From NCBI GenBank assembly GCA_030043405.1, contig JASHXS010000078.1:1-13895 (forward strand): a stretch of DNA of 13,895 bases, given 5' to 3'. The notes below the pieces were generated by a model. It was not told the DNA's origin, did no database searches, and saw nothing but the letters and a program-made list of their open reading frames with translations. This document shows, piece by piece, positions 5,694 through 11,990 of this stretch. Made by a program: the position numbers and the translations under genes. This DNA comes from Thermoplasmata archaeon (GTDB lineage: Archaea > Thermoplasmatota > Thermoplasmata > Lutacidiplasmatales > UBA184). How positions within the stretch are numbered: position 1 is the first letter of the stretch; the number at the start of each line of letters is the position of its first letter.

Positions 5694-7226
5694 ATGTATT
5701 CCAGGATGGGCGCCAGCATCCCAATCCCTCGGGAGCTGATGGACTTCCTGAAGCTCCCCGGCCCCCAGTCCCTGTTGATCCGGGGCCCGCCCGGTTCCGG
5801 GAAGACGAGCCTCTCGCTCGCCCTGCTCGAGGCCTTCTCGGGCGCGCGCTACTACATCACGAACCGCGTCCCCGGGGAGGACGTGCTCCTCGCCTTCCCG
5901 TGGATCGGCGAGAACAGCTCGCGGGGGATCAAGGTCGTCGACAACACGGGGGAGTCGGTCAACCTCGCCCAGCGCGCCCGGCTCTTGATCCAGCCCGTCC
6001 CCACGGTCCTGATGGACTCCCCGGCCGAGTCCCAGGAGCTCACGGAGTTCCTCTGGCTCCCCGAACCGCTCCAGGAGGTCTGGAGCCGACTCGAGCCGAA
6101 CCGACCCGCCCTGGTGATCATCGACTCGTGGGATGCGCTCGTGGAAGCGTACCTGGGGACCCGCACCACCGGCGCCGTCGACCTGCCGTCGCGCGAGGAG
6201 ATCGAGCGGGCGTTGATCCGACGGATGGGCCGCAGCCGCACCCATCTGCTGTTCGTCCTCGAACGGGAGGAGCAGACCCATCTCGACTGGCTGGTGAACG
6301 GGGTCACCGTCACGAGCCGCGAAGTGGTGCACGACCGGCTCGAACGCTGGCTCACGCTGTACAAGCTGAGGGGGGTTCGGATCGAGAACCCGGTGTACCC
6401 CTTCTCGCTCGACTCGGCCCACTTCGAGTGCATCCTCCCGCTGAAGCCGTACTCCCACCTCCGCGGCGGGCGATTCGACCCGATGCCCGAGGTCATGCCG
6501 GGCCACCTCTGGCCGGGCTCGAAGGCATTCGCCGCCAGCTTCGGGCGGCTTCCGCTCGGCGGAACGACCCTCATCGAGGCCGACCGCGAGGTACCGAACC
6601 ACACGTCCGAGATCCTGCTGGCCCCGGTCCTGGCGAGCACCCTGGAACGGAACGGCCACGTGCTCATGGTCCCGAACCCGAACACGTTGCCCGAGGACGT
6701 CTGGGCCTCCGTCCACGGCTGCGTCGACAAGCACCGATTCCTCTCGAACGTTCGATTCCTCCTCCCCCCGCCCGGGCCCAACCAGCGCTCGTCGGAGTTC
6801 GACGCGGCCGCCGTCCACCTGGGGCGCCGCACGCCGGCGTCCATGGGCCATCCGTCGGAGGAAGCGAGCCTCGAACGATTCCTGCGCTCCGGCGCGTCGG
6901 CCGAGTCCCCCGGTCTCCTCATCGTGTTCGCCCAGGGCCTACCGGCCCTGGCCAATTCGTTGGGCCTCGCCTGGAGTGCCGAACTCGCGACCCAGTTGCC
7001 GAGCCAGATCCAGTCCGCCGTCCGCGGCTCCCCGCTCCACGCGGTCGTCGTCGGGGTCACCGACTCCCCGATGCTCGACCCGATCCGGCCGACGGCGGCA
7101 CTGAGGCTCCACCTGCATCAGCGGCAGGGGCGCGTGTTCCTGTACGCCTCGGACCCCTGGACGCCCACCTTCGTCCTGACGGAAGGGACGGACCAGTCCC
7201 CGTACGGTCTCCTTCGGGTCGTTTAG
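5694..7226 (+). CDS. KaiC/GvpD-like RecA-superfamily ATPase
   Basis: 510 aa, probably cytoplasmic. The first domain (about 10-250) has an intact Walker A, GPPGSGKTS at 31-39, and a Walker B strand ALVIIDSWDAL with D144. The strand after the P-loop reads YYITNRVPGEDV (53-64), like the ITTRVSPE of archaeal GvpD-like proteins, and lacks the paired glutamates of circadian KaiC. The second half (about 280-505) keeps a RecA-like rhythm of beta strands (TTLIEADRE, HVLMVPNPN, GLLIVFAQG, HAVVVGVTD) but has no P-loop, so it looks like a degenerate second domain. The start is ATG 5694, or ATG 5706 if the TATA-like TCTATTA (5674-5680) drives a leaderless mRNA. No gas-vesicle genes are nearby; instead it is followed by signalling genes, so a regulatory ATPase is likely. 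Substrate and partner are unknown. Confidence 0.75.
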   Translation: MYSRMGASIPIPRELMDFLKLPGPQSLLIRGPPGSGKTSLSLALLEAFSGARYYITNRVPGEDVLLAFPWIGENSSRGIKVVDNTGESVNLAQRARLLIQPVPTVLMDSPAESQELTEFLWLPEPLQEVWSRLEPNRPALVIIDSWDALVEAYLGTRTTGAVDLPSREEIERALIRRMGRSRTHLLFVLEREEQTHLDWLVNGVTVTSREVVHDRLERWLTLYKLRGVRIENPVYPFSLDSAHFECILPLKPYSHLRGGRFDPMPEVMPGHLWPGSKAFAASFGRLPLGGTTLIEADREVPNHTSEILLAPVLASTLERNGHVLMVPNPNTLPEDVWASVHGCVDKHRFLSNVRFLLPPPGPNQRSSEFDAAAVHLGRRTPASMGHPSEEASLERFLRSGASAESPGLLIVFAQGLPALANSLGLAWSAELATQLPSQIQSAVRGSPLHAVVVGVTDSPMLDPIRPTAALRLHLHQRQGRVFLYASDPWTPTFVLTEGTDQSPYGLLRVV

Positions 7227-7252
7227 TCGCGGGCGCCGGCCTCCTTCATCCC

Positions 7253-7259
7253 TTATTAA
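7253..7259 (+). promoter_or_regulatory. TATA-like box for the enlarged-loop response regulator
   Basis: TTATTAA in the 91-base gap after the ATPase gene. Transcription would start near 7283, leaving a leader of about 35 nt that contains the Shine-Dalgarno at 7305-7313. Confidence 0.55.
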
Positions 7260-7304
7260 CCCCCCGCCCCCATAGTAGTCGGAGGGTCCCGACCGGGGGG
7301 CTCC

Positions 7305-7313
7305 GGCGGAGGA
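7305..7313 (+). promoter_or_regulatory. Shine-Dalgarno fixing a GTG start
   Basis: GGCGGAGGA lies four bases before GTG 7318. It supports that GTG rather than any ATG further in, and it indicates that this genome mixes leadered and leaderless mRNAs. Confidence 0.6.
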
Positions 7314-7317
7314 TGCT

Positions 7318-7821
7318 GTGGCCGCGCTCCGATATCTGGTGGTCGACGACTCGCCGACGGTCCGCCTGACCATCCGCCAGGCGCTCCGTCAGGAGTCCAC
7401 TCCCGCGCGGATGGTCTCCGAGGCGGAGACCGCGGAGGAGGCGATCACGAAGTTCAACGCCGAGCGCCCGGACGTCGTCTTCCTCGACATCGACCTCACC
7501 GGAGGCGACCTCGGGCCGGCGGAGCCCGGGGGTCGGTTGGACCTGCTCCATCCCACCGCCGACAACCACCGCGACGCCCCCAATGTGGCCCGGTACATGC
7601 TGCAGAAGAACGCGAAGCTCAAGATCGTGGTCTGCACCGGGAACACCACCGACGACTCGCGCGTGCGCGAGTTGATCAAGCTCGGGGCCTTCCACGTCCT
7701 CTCGAAGCCCGTCCACCTGGCGCAGATCCGGGAGGTCCTGAAGGACGTCCGGGCCGAGCACGACCAGATGGTGGACGAACCCGAGGAACCGTCCGCCGAC
7801 CGGTATCAACGCGGTTTCTGA
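7318..7821 (+). CDS. Single-domain response regulator with an enlarged beta3-alpha3 loop
   Basis: 167 aa from GTG 7318. It is a receiver domain with acidic pair D10-D11 in LVVDDSPTVR, phospho-acceptor D57 in VVFLDIDL, the conserved Thr in IVVCTGNT, and the Lys in VLSKPVHL. There is no DNA-binding or enzymatic output domain; the short acidic tail after about residue 145 is probably disordered. The oddity is an insertion of about 25 residues after D57, between GGD and VARYMLQKN, where ordinary regulators have a short MPGMDG-type loop. The insertion is rich in Gly, Pro, His and Asp (GPAEPGG, HPTADNHRDAP) and sits beside the phosphorylation site, so it could alter partner choice. A CheY-like intermediate or a phosphate acceptor for the nearby HPt is plausible but unproven. 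It is convergent with the receiver-HPt gene, with stops two bases apart. Confidence 0.85.
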   Translation: MAALRYLVVDDSPTVRLTIRQALRQESTPARMVSEAETAEEAITKFNAERPDVVFLDIDLTGGDLGPAEPGGRLDLLHPTADNHRDAPNVARYMLQKNAKLKIVVCTGNTTDDSRVRELIKLGAFHVLSKPVHLAQIREVLKDVRAEHDQMVDEPEEPSADRYQRGF

Positions 7822-7822
7822 G

Positions 7823-8929
7823 CTACTTCGCGGCGAGCTCGGCGTCGACCGCCCGCTCCACCTCCCCCAGGTCCCGAACGACCCGACGGACCGTGGCGGA
7901 ACGGAGGGCGGCGTCCGAGACGCCCCGTTCCAGCTCCGCACACCGGGCGGCCAGTTCGTGGGCGCCCAATTGGGCACACGTCGATTTGAGCTGATGGGCG
8001 ATCCGGGCCAGGCCGGCCGCATCCCCGCGGGCGTCAGCCGTCTGCAACAGGCGAACCAGCCGGCCCGCCTCTACGTGGAACGTCGCGACGAGGTTCGGCA
8101 GGAACTCCGGGTCGGTGCGGGCCATCTCCCGAAGCTGGGTCCACGTCTCAACGTCCAGGGGACGGACCCGCTCTCGGGGCGTTGGGGCGGGAGCCCGGGG
8201 GGGACCTCGCTCCCAGAGCCAGACGAGGTGGCGGGGGCCGATCGGGGTGGGGAGGAGGCGGACGACGGCCAGTACGATCCCGATCGAAGGGTCGGTGGAG
8301 GGGAGGAAAGTGGCCGCGCCGGACTCCGCTCCGCCGGACGGGGGCAGGAGCCTCAGCAGAGGTCGCAGATCCTCCGGGACTTCGGATCCGGGCCCCGAGC
8401 TCGGCCCGGCCCACCGGCCGAATTGCTCGTTCGAGTCGACGACCCGCTCCCGGTCGATGATCGCTCCCGCGACGCCCCGAGACGAAAGGTCCGTCCACGG
8501 TCCCGAGAGGGGGGCACCGGTACGACCGACACACGACTCGACCTGCTGCCGGGCCACGGAGCGGCGGACGGCGTCCCCCAAGACGCCGCTCGGGAAGATC
8601 CCCTTCACCAAGTGATCTTGGGCTCCCGCCCCGATCGAGCGTGGGGTGAGGTCGGGGTCCTCCGCGCCGGAGAGCAGGAGGACGGCCACGTCCGGCGCTC
8701 GGGCCCGAAGGGCCCGGATGCCGGCCAGGTCGTGGGAGTCCGGAAGCCCGCGGTCGAGCAAGACGGCGTCAATGCGTTCCGTGGCCAGTCGCGCAACGGC
8801 GGCCGCCACGCGGTCGGCTCGGAGGGACTCGTACGGTCCCTCCGGCTCGTGACTCAAGGTCCATTCGGCCAGGCGGGCATCCGCCGGATTGTCCTCGACG
8901 ACGAGCACCCGCAGCGGCGGGCCGGGCAT
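7823..8929 (-). CDS. Receiver - linker - HPt phosphorelay protein
   Basis: 368 aa. Residues 5-128 form a receiver domain: VLVVEDNPADARL (E12, D13), phospho-acceptor D59 in AVLLDRGLPDS, LLLSGAED, and K-G in HLVKGIFP in place of the usual Lys-Pro. Residues about 145-250 are poorly conserved and Pro/Gly-rich, with a PAS-like hint (GAIIDRERVVDSNEQFGRW). Residues about 262-368 are a four-helix HPt domain with phospho-histidine H312 in IAHQLKSTCAQLGA, followed by AARCAELE. The protein can therefore accept phosphate on Asp and carry it on His, the intermediate steps of a multistep relay. There is no kinase ATPase domain. GCGGAGG at 8934-8940 supports the ATG. It lies 19 bases downstream of the Rcp1-like regulator gene on the same strand, so probably in one transcript with it. 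Confidence 0.85.
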   Translation of the reverse strand: MPGPPLRVLVVEDNPADARLAEWTLSHEPEGPYESLRADRVAAAVARLATERIDAVLLDRGLPDSHDLAGIRALRARAPDVAVLLLSGAEDPDLTPRSIGAGAQDHLVKGIFPSGVLGDAVRRSVARQQVESCVGRTGAPLSGPWTDLSSRGVAGAIIDRERVVDSNEQFGRWAGPSSGPGSEVPEDLRPLLRLLPPSGGAESGAATFLPSTDPSIGIVLAVVRLLPTPIGPRHLVWLWERGPPRAPAPTPRERVRPLDVETWTQLREMARTDPEFLPNLVATFHVEAGRLVRLLQTADARGDAAGLARIAHQLKSTCAQLGAHELAARCAELERGVSDAALRSATVRRVVRDLGEVERAVDAELAAK

Positions 8930-8933
8930 GGTG

Positions 8934-8940
8934 CCTCCGC
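8934..8940 (-). promoter_or_regulatory. Shine-Dalgarno of the receiver-HPt gene
   Basis: On the minus strand GCGGAGG lies four bases before ATG 8929 and supports that start. It is in the 19-base gap after the preceding regulator gene, consistent with translation from a shared mRNA. The same gap holds the 8-base palindrome GGGCGCCC (8942-8949). Confidence 0.55.
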
Positions 8941-8948
8941 GGGGCGCC

Positions 8949-9401
8949 CTACTCGTCGGGCAGTTCGACCGCAGTGAACCAGAACCCCTCGATCGTCTTC
9001 ACGACCTCGTGGAACTGGGCGAAGTCGATGGGCTTGCGGACGTAGCAGTTCGCGTGTTCGTCGTACGCCCGGGCGATGTCCTCCTCGGCCTGCGAGGACG
9101 TCATGATCACGACGGGGATCCGGCGGAGCAGCGGGTCCGATTTCACCTCGTGCAGGACTTCCCGTCCGTCCTTCTTGGGCATGTTGAGGTCCAGGAGGAT
9201 GAGGCTCGGCCGTGGGGCCCCGGCATGCTTGCCTTGCCGGCGCAGGAAGGCCATCGCCTCGACCCCATCCGGGGCCCAATGGATCTCGTTCAGGATCTTC
9301 GACTCACGCATGACTTCGCGCACGAGGCGTGCGTCCGCCGGGTTGTCTTCCGCGAGAAGGATCTGCACGGGTCGGCTGCGGTCGGGCCCCGGCGCGGTCA
9401 T
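8949..9401 (-). CDS. Rcp1-like response regulator (phytochrome-kinase partner type)
   Basis: 150 aa single receiver domain. Visible are LLAEDNPADARLV (E18, D19), phospho-acceptor D71 in LILLDLNMPKKDGREVL, IPVVIMTSSQAEEDI with the conserved Thr/Ser, the YDEHANCYVRKPID motif with the conserved Lys, and the tail VVKTIEGFWFTAVELP. The combination NMPKKDGREVL, AEEDI, ANCY and FW is the hallmark of the Rcp1/CheY-like subgroup that commonly accompanies phytochrome-type PAS/GAF histidine kinases. There is no output domain. Its neighbours fit: the kinase gene of the matching type lies 61 bases upstream and the receiver-HPt gene 19 bases downstream, all on the minus strand. D71 is the likely direct acceptor from kinase H216. 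Confidence 0.9.
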   Translation of the reverse strand: MTAPGPDRSRPVQILLAEDNPADARLVREVMRESKILNEIHWAPDGVEAMAFLRRQGKHAGAPRPSLILLDLNMPKKDGREVLHEVKSDPLLRRIPVVIMTSSQAEEDIARAYDEHANCYVRKPIDFAQFHEVVKTIEGFWFTAVELPDE

Positions 9402-9415
9402 GGCATACGAAGATA

Positions 9416-9429
9416 CGGGGGCACCCCCG
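9416..9429. repeat. Short inverted repeat CGGGGG-CA-CCCCCG upstream of the Rcp1-like regulator
   Basis: Perfect 6-base arms around two bases, 14 bases before the ATG at 9401. It lies between that start and the AT-rich AAGTATTACC (9431-9440, minus), so it would sit in the promoter core or very early leader. It could be a protein-binding site, a hairpin, or chance in GC-rich DNA. Confidence 0.4.
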
Positions 9430-9430
9430 A

Positions 9431-9440
9431 GGTAATACTT
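9431..9440 (-). promoter_or_regulatory. TATA-like element for the Rcp1-like regulator and receiver-HPt genes
   Basis: AAGTATTACC on the minus strand is the only AT-rich stretch in the 61-base gap after the kinase gene, 30-39 bases before ATG 9401. It suggests the two regulators can be transcribed without the kinase gene. Confidence 0.4.
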
Positions 9441-9462
9441 TCGTCCGGCGCGCGGGGCGCCC

Positions 9463-10851
9463 TCAGGCGAGCTCGCGCAACCGGTCTTCGATCAGGTCGT
9501 GGGCCCGGACATTCACGGCCTTCTGCTCGGCGGTCAGCGCCGGAGCGGGCGCGATCGGGGGGGCCCGCTTCTCGGCCGGGATCGTGAACCAGAAGGTCGT
9601 CCCCTTGCCGGGCTCGCCCGTGCTCTCGACCCAGATCCGGCCGCCGTGGCGTTCCACCACCTTCTGCGTGACGGCGAGACCGATGCCGGTGCCCGGGTAC
9701 TCCTCGCGGGAGTGGAGACGCTGGAAGATGACGAAGATGCGGTTCTGATATTCCGGCGCGATGCCGATCCCGTCGTCCTTCACCGAGAAGAGCCAGTCGG
9801 GTCCCTTCCGGACCGCCTCGACCCGGACGTGGGGCGCCCCCGGTCCGCGGAACTTGATGGCGTTCCCGATCAGGTTCTGGAAGACCTGGGCCAGCTGCGT
9901 GGGGTCCCCGAACACCCGGGGCATCGGCCCGTGGGTCACCTCGGCCTTAGCCTCCTCGATCGAACCTCGGAGATTCTGCAGCGCCCGATCGAGCACCTCC
10001 TCGACCGAGGTCTCGCGCAGGGGCTGGGCGCGGGTCCCGAGCCGGGAATAGTCGAGCAGGTCGTCGATCAGCTCCCGCATTCGGGTCGCACCCTCCTGCG
10101 CGTAGCCCAGGAACTCCTTCGCGTCGGTGTCGAGCCGGTCGGCGTAGCGGTTCGAGAGCAGCTGGGTGTAGCTCCCGACCATCCGCAGCGGCTCCTGGAG
10201 GTCGTGGGACGCGATGTACGTGAACTGCTCGAGCTCTCGGTTGGAGCGTGCGAGTTCCGCCGCGCGGCCCGCCAGCGCCTCGACGAGGGCCTCCCGCTCG
10301 ACCAGGTCGCGCAGGTGGATCCCCACGAGCGTCCGTCCTCGGCGGGCCACGGCGCGCAGGACCAGCTCCAGCGGGACCGTAGTTCCGTCGGGTCGGAGTC
10401 CCCGGAGCTCCAGACTCACGGGTGGACTGTTCGGCTGCTGCTGGGCGACCTGAGTCCGCACGTTCTCCCGCGCCTCGGGCACGAACAGCTCCACGCCGGA
10501 GCTCCCCACGATCTCCGATACCGGCCGGCCGAATATCTCGCCCACCGTCGGGTTGGCGAATCGGACTCGAAGCGTCGGATCCACCAGCATGAGCCCGCCG
10601 ACCGGGAGGTCGAAGAGCAGTCGGGTCTGCTGGTCCTCGAGCGGGCTCGCACGGAGGCTGAAGATCCAGACCCCGGTGGCCAGCACGATCAGGACCAGGG
10701 CGGCCACGATCGCTCCCAGGCGAAGGTCGGTGTAGCTTCCGGAGGGAGTCAGCTCGTGGAAGACAGCCCAGACGACGAGGGCCACGACCCCGGCGGCGAG
10801 CAGGCCCCCCATGATGCGGTTGCGCCATTGGACGGTGCCCGGCCCGCTCAT
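9463..10851 (-). CDS. Membrane PAS-domain sensor histidine kinase
   Basis: 462 aa. Two N-terminal TM helices (about 13-31 and 44-66) enclose a short external loop. A PAS domain follows (about 75-190; LLFDLPVGGLMLVDPTLRVRF, GRPVSEIVG, RPDGTTVPLEL), then a coiled segment (ALAGRAAELARSNRELEQF). The HisKA phosphorylation site is H216 in YIASHDLQEPLRMV. The ATPase domain carries the N box NLIGNAIKF (N326, N330), the G1 box DDGIGI (D360), FQRLH, the G2 box GTGIGLAV and TTFWFTIP. The HDLQEPLR form is typical of the phytochrome-like kinase class that partners with Rcp1 regulators, as here. A Pro/Ala-rich tail with a final helix (about 430-462) follows the kinase core and may dock a partner. The external loop is only about 12 residues, so the signal is probably sensed in the membrane, by PAS, or by the upstream 7-TM protein. 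The ligand is unknown. Confidence 0.92.
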   Translation of the reverse strand: MSGPGTVQWRNRIMGGLLAAGVVALVVWAVFHELTPSGSYTDLRLGAIVAALVLIVLATGVWIFSLRASPLEDQQTRLLFDLPVGGLMLVDPTLRVRFANPTVGEIFGRPVSEIVGSSGVELFVPEARENVRTQVAQQQPNSPPVSLELRGLRPDGTTVPLELVLRAVARRGRTLVGIHLRDLVEREALVEALAGRAAELARSNRELEQFTYIASHDLQEPLRMVGSYTQLLSNRYADRLDTDAKEFLGYAQEGATRMRELIDDLLDYSRLGTRAQPLRETSVEEVLDRALQNLRGSIEEAKAEVTHGPMPRVFGDPTQLAQVFQNLIGNAIKFRGPGAPHVRVEAVRKGPDWLFSVKDDGIGIAPEYQNRIFVIFQRLHSREEYPGTGIGLAVTQKVVERHGGRIWVESTGEPGKGTTFWFTIPAEKRAPPIAPAPALTAEQKAVNVRAHDLIEDRLRELA

Positions 10852-10865
10852 CGCCGCGAAACCTT

Positions 10866-10880
10866 GCGGGGCCGCCCCGC
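10866..10880. repeat. Short inverted repeat GCGGGG-CCG-CCCCGC upstream of the kinase gene
   Basis: Perfect 6-base arms around three bases, ending 14 bases before the kinase ATG at 10851. This is the same distance as the repeat ahead of the Rcp1-like regulator. It lies in the 112-base gap after the 7-TM gene, in which I see no clear TATA box. In the mRNA it could form a hairpin just before the start codon. Confidence 0.35.
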
Positions 10881-10963
10881 CGGCCCGGAATTCGGGAGCG
10901 CCAGTCCCGGCCCTGGAGAACGGGGCGATGCGTCGCTCGACGGGCTCGACCGCTCTCGCGCCC

Positions 10964-11749
10964 TCACGGCTGCGCGGTCACCCCGCGAGCGGTCTCGACC
11001 CCGTTATCGATCGACGCCAGCCCGAGCCGAGCGCGGAGGCGAGCCGGGGGGAAGTAGGCGAGGAGGGCCATCAGCGGGGGGATGAACTGGAGGAGACTGC
11101 GGACGAGGACCTCTTCGGTGGTGTTCGAGGGAATGAAGAGGTCGAGACCGAACCAGAGTAGGATGCTCGAGCCGATCAGCGCGATCCGGAACCGTCGGGT
11201 CGCGTCGTGGGCTCGGCGCAGCAACGTGAGGTAGAGGATCGCCCCCACGAGCTCCGGACCCAGGATGCCGAGGACGACGTAGAGAGCGAGCGCGAGGTTG
11301 CCCGTCCCGGCATACTCCAGCATGGGGAGGCCGGCCTGCGTCCCGACGGCGTAGGGCATCTCGGAGAGGATGTAGTACGTCGCGACGACGTAGAAGCTGG
11401 CGAAGTACACCGTGAGCCATCCCAGGTGGTACTTGCCCGAGTAGACGTAGACGAGGAACCCGACTAGACCCCACAACAGCACCGAGACGACCACGAGGTC
11501 GATCATCTCGAAGGTAAGGGCGAGGGGGAAGGTCAGGGCGTGGCCGACGTAGAAGACCCCCTGCAGACCGGTGATGCCGGCATCGGCGCCGAGTCCCGCC
11601 CACCAGACGGAGAACTGGACGGAGGCGAGCCGGGCCTGCGGGGAGACCTGACGTCGATAGAGCTGGTACCCGACGAAGAGATAGACGGCCGTCGCGGCCA
11701 GGTTGGCGGCGATCGAGGCGTAGACGCTGCCGTTCCCCGCCAGACTCAT
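10964..11749 (-). CDS. Seven-transmembrane protein of unknown function
   Basis: 261 aa from ATG 11749. Seven hydrophobic helices are visible, roughly at residues 9-30, 44-68, 75-105, 109-131, 151-177, 188-210 and 217-238. A short basic C-terminal tail suggests that this end is cytoplasmic. I find no retinal-binding lysine in the last helix and no transporter signature, so it is neither a recognisable rhodopsin nor a known carrier. It resembles in general form the 7-TM sensory modules found upstream of kinases, and its gene lies 112 bases ahead of the histidine kinase gene on the same strand, so a separate membrane sensor for that kinase is a reasonable guess. The frame is open to a GTG at 11803, but that adds an Arg-rich leader with no Shine-Dalgarno. 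The ATG has a weak AGGT ahead of it and begins right before helix 1. Confidence 0.7.
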   Translation of the reverse strand: MSLAGNGSVYASIAANLAATAVYLFVGYQLYRRQVSPQARLASVQFSVWWAGLGADAGITGLQGVFYVGHALTFPLALTFEMIDLVVVSVLLWGLVGFLVYVYSGKYHLGWLTVYFASFYVVATYYILSEMPYAVGTQAGLPMLEYAGTGNLALALYVVLGILGPELVGAILYLTLLRRAHDATRRFRIALIGSSILLWFGLDLFIPSNTTEEVLVRSLLQFIPPLMALLAYFPPARLRARLGLASIDNGVETARGVTAQP

Positions 11750-11844
11750 CGGACGAACCTGACGGAGGAGGTCTCGCGGGCTACGACCTGCCGAGCGGGG
11801 CACGGAGGCCGCGCGGGGCGCGAAGGAGGGTGCACAGGGAAGGT

Positions 11845-11880
11845 CCCCCGTTATGAACGCGAGTCCGGGGGTTAAGTTAC
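11845..11880 (-). promoter_or_regulatory. Promoter region of the 7-TM/kinase cluster (tentative)
   Basis: The 241-base gap between the 7-TM start and the preceding gene's stop (11991) contains two AT-rich minus-strand elements, GTTCATAA (near 11851-11858) and GTAACTTAAC (11871-11880). The first lies within an inverted repeat CCCCCG (11845-11850)...CGGGGG (11866-11871). Either could be a TATA box, with leaders of roughly 75-100 nt to ATG 11749. Nothing else recognisable is seen in this gap. Confidence 0.35.
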
Positions 11881-11990
11881 TATCGAAACAGCGGCTCCGC
11901 CCTCTCGAGGACCGGCGGGCGCCCTATCCGCATCAGGCGGTCCGACGAGTCCGAACCGAGCGGAGTCCGGAAGGGAAGGGGGGCGGCGGG

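Noticed and set aside
5694..7226. Gas-vesicle regulator GvpD as a specific name
   Set aside because: Only the general P-loop/GvpD-like strand pattern matches; no gas-vesicle structural genes are present, so only the broad family is given.
9499..11085. Long plus-strand open frame antisense to the histidine kinase
   Set aside because: The minus strand encodes all kinase boxes in order; the plus frame has no recognisable domain and a shadow-like composition.
10964..11749. Possibility that the 7-TM protein is a microbial rhodopsin sensor
   Set aside because: The last helix lacks a retinal-binding lysine and no rhodopsin motif is seen.
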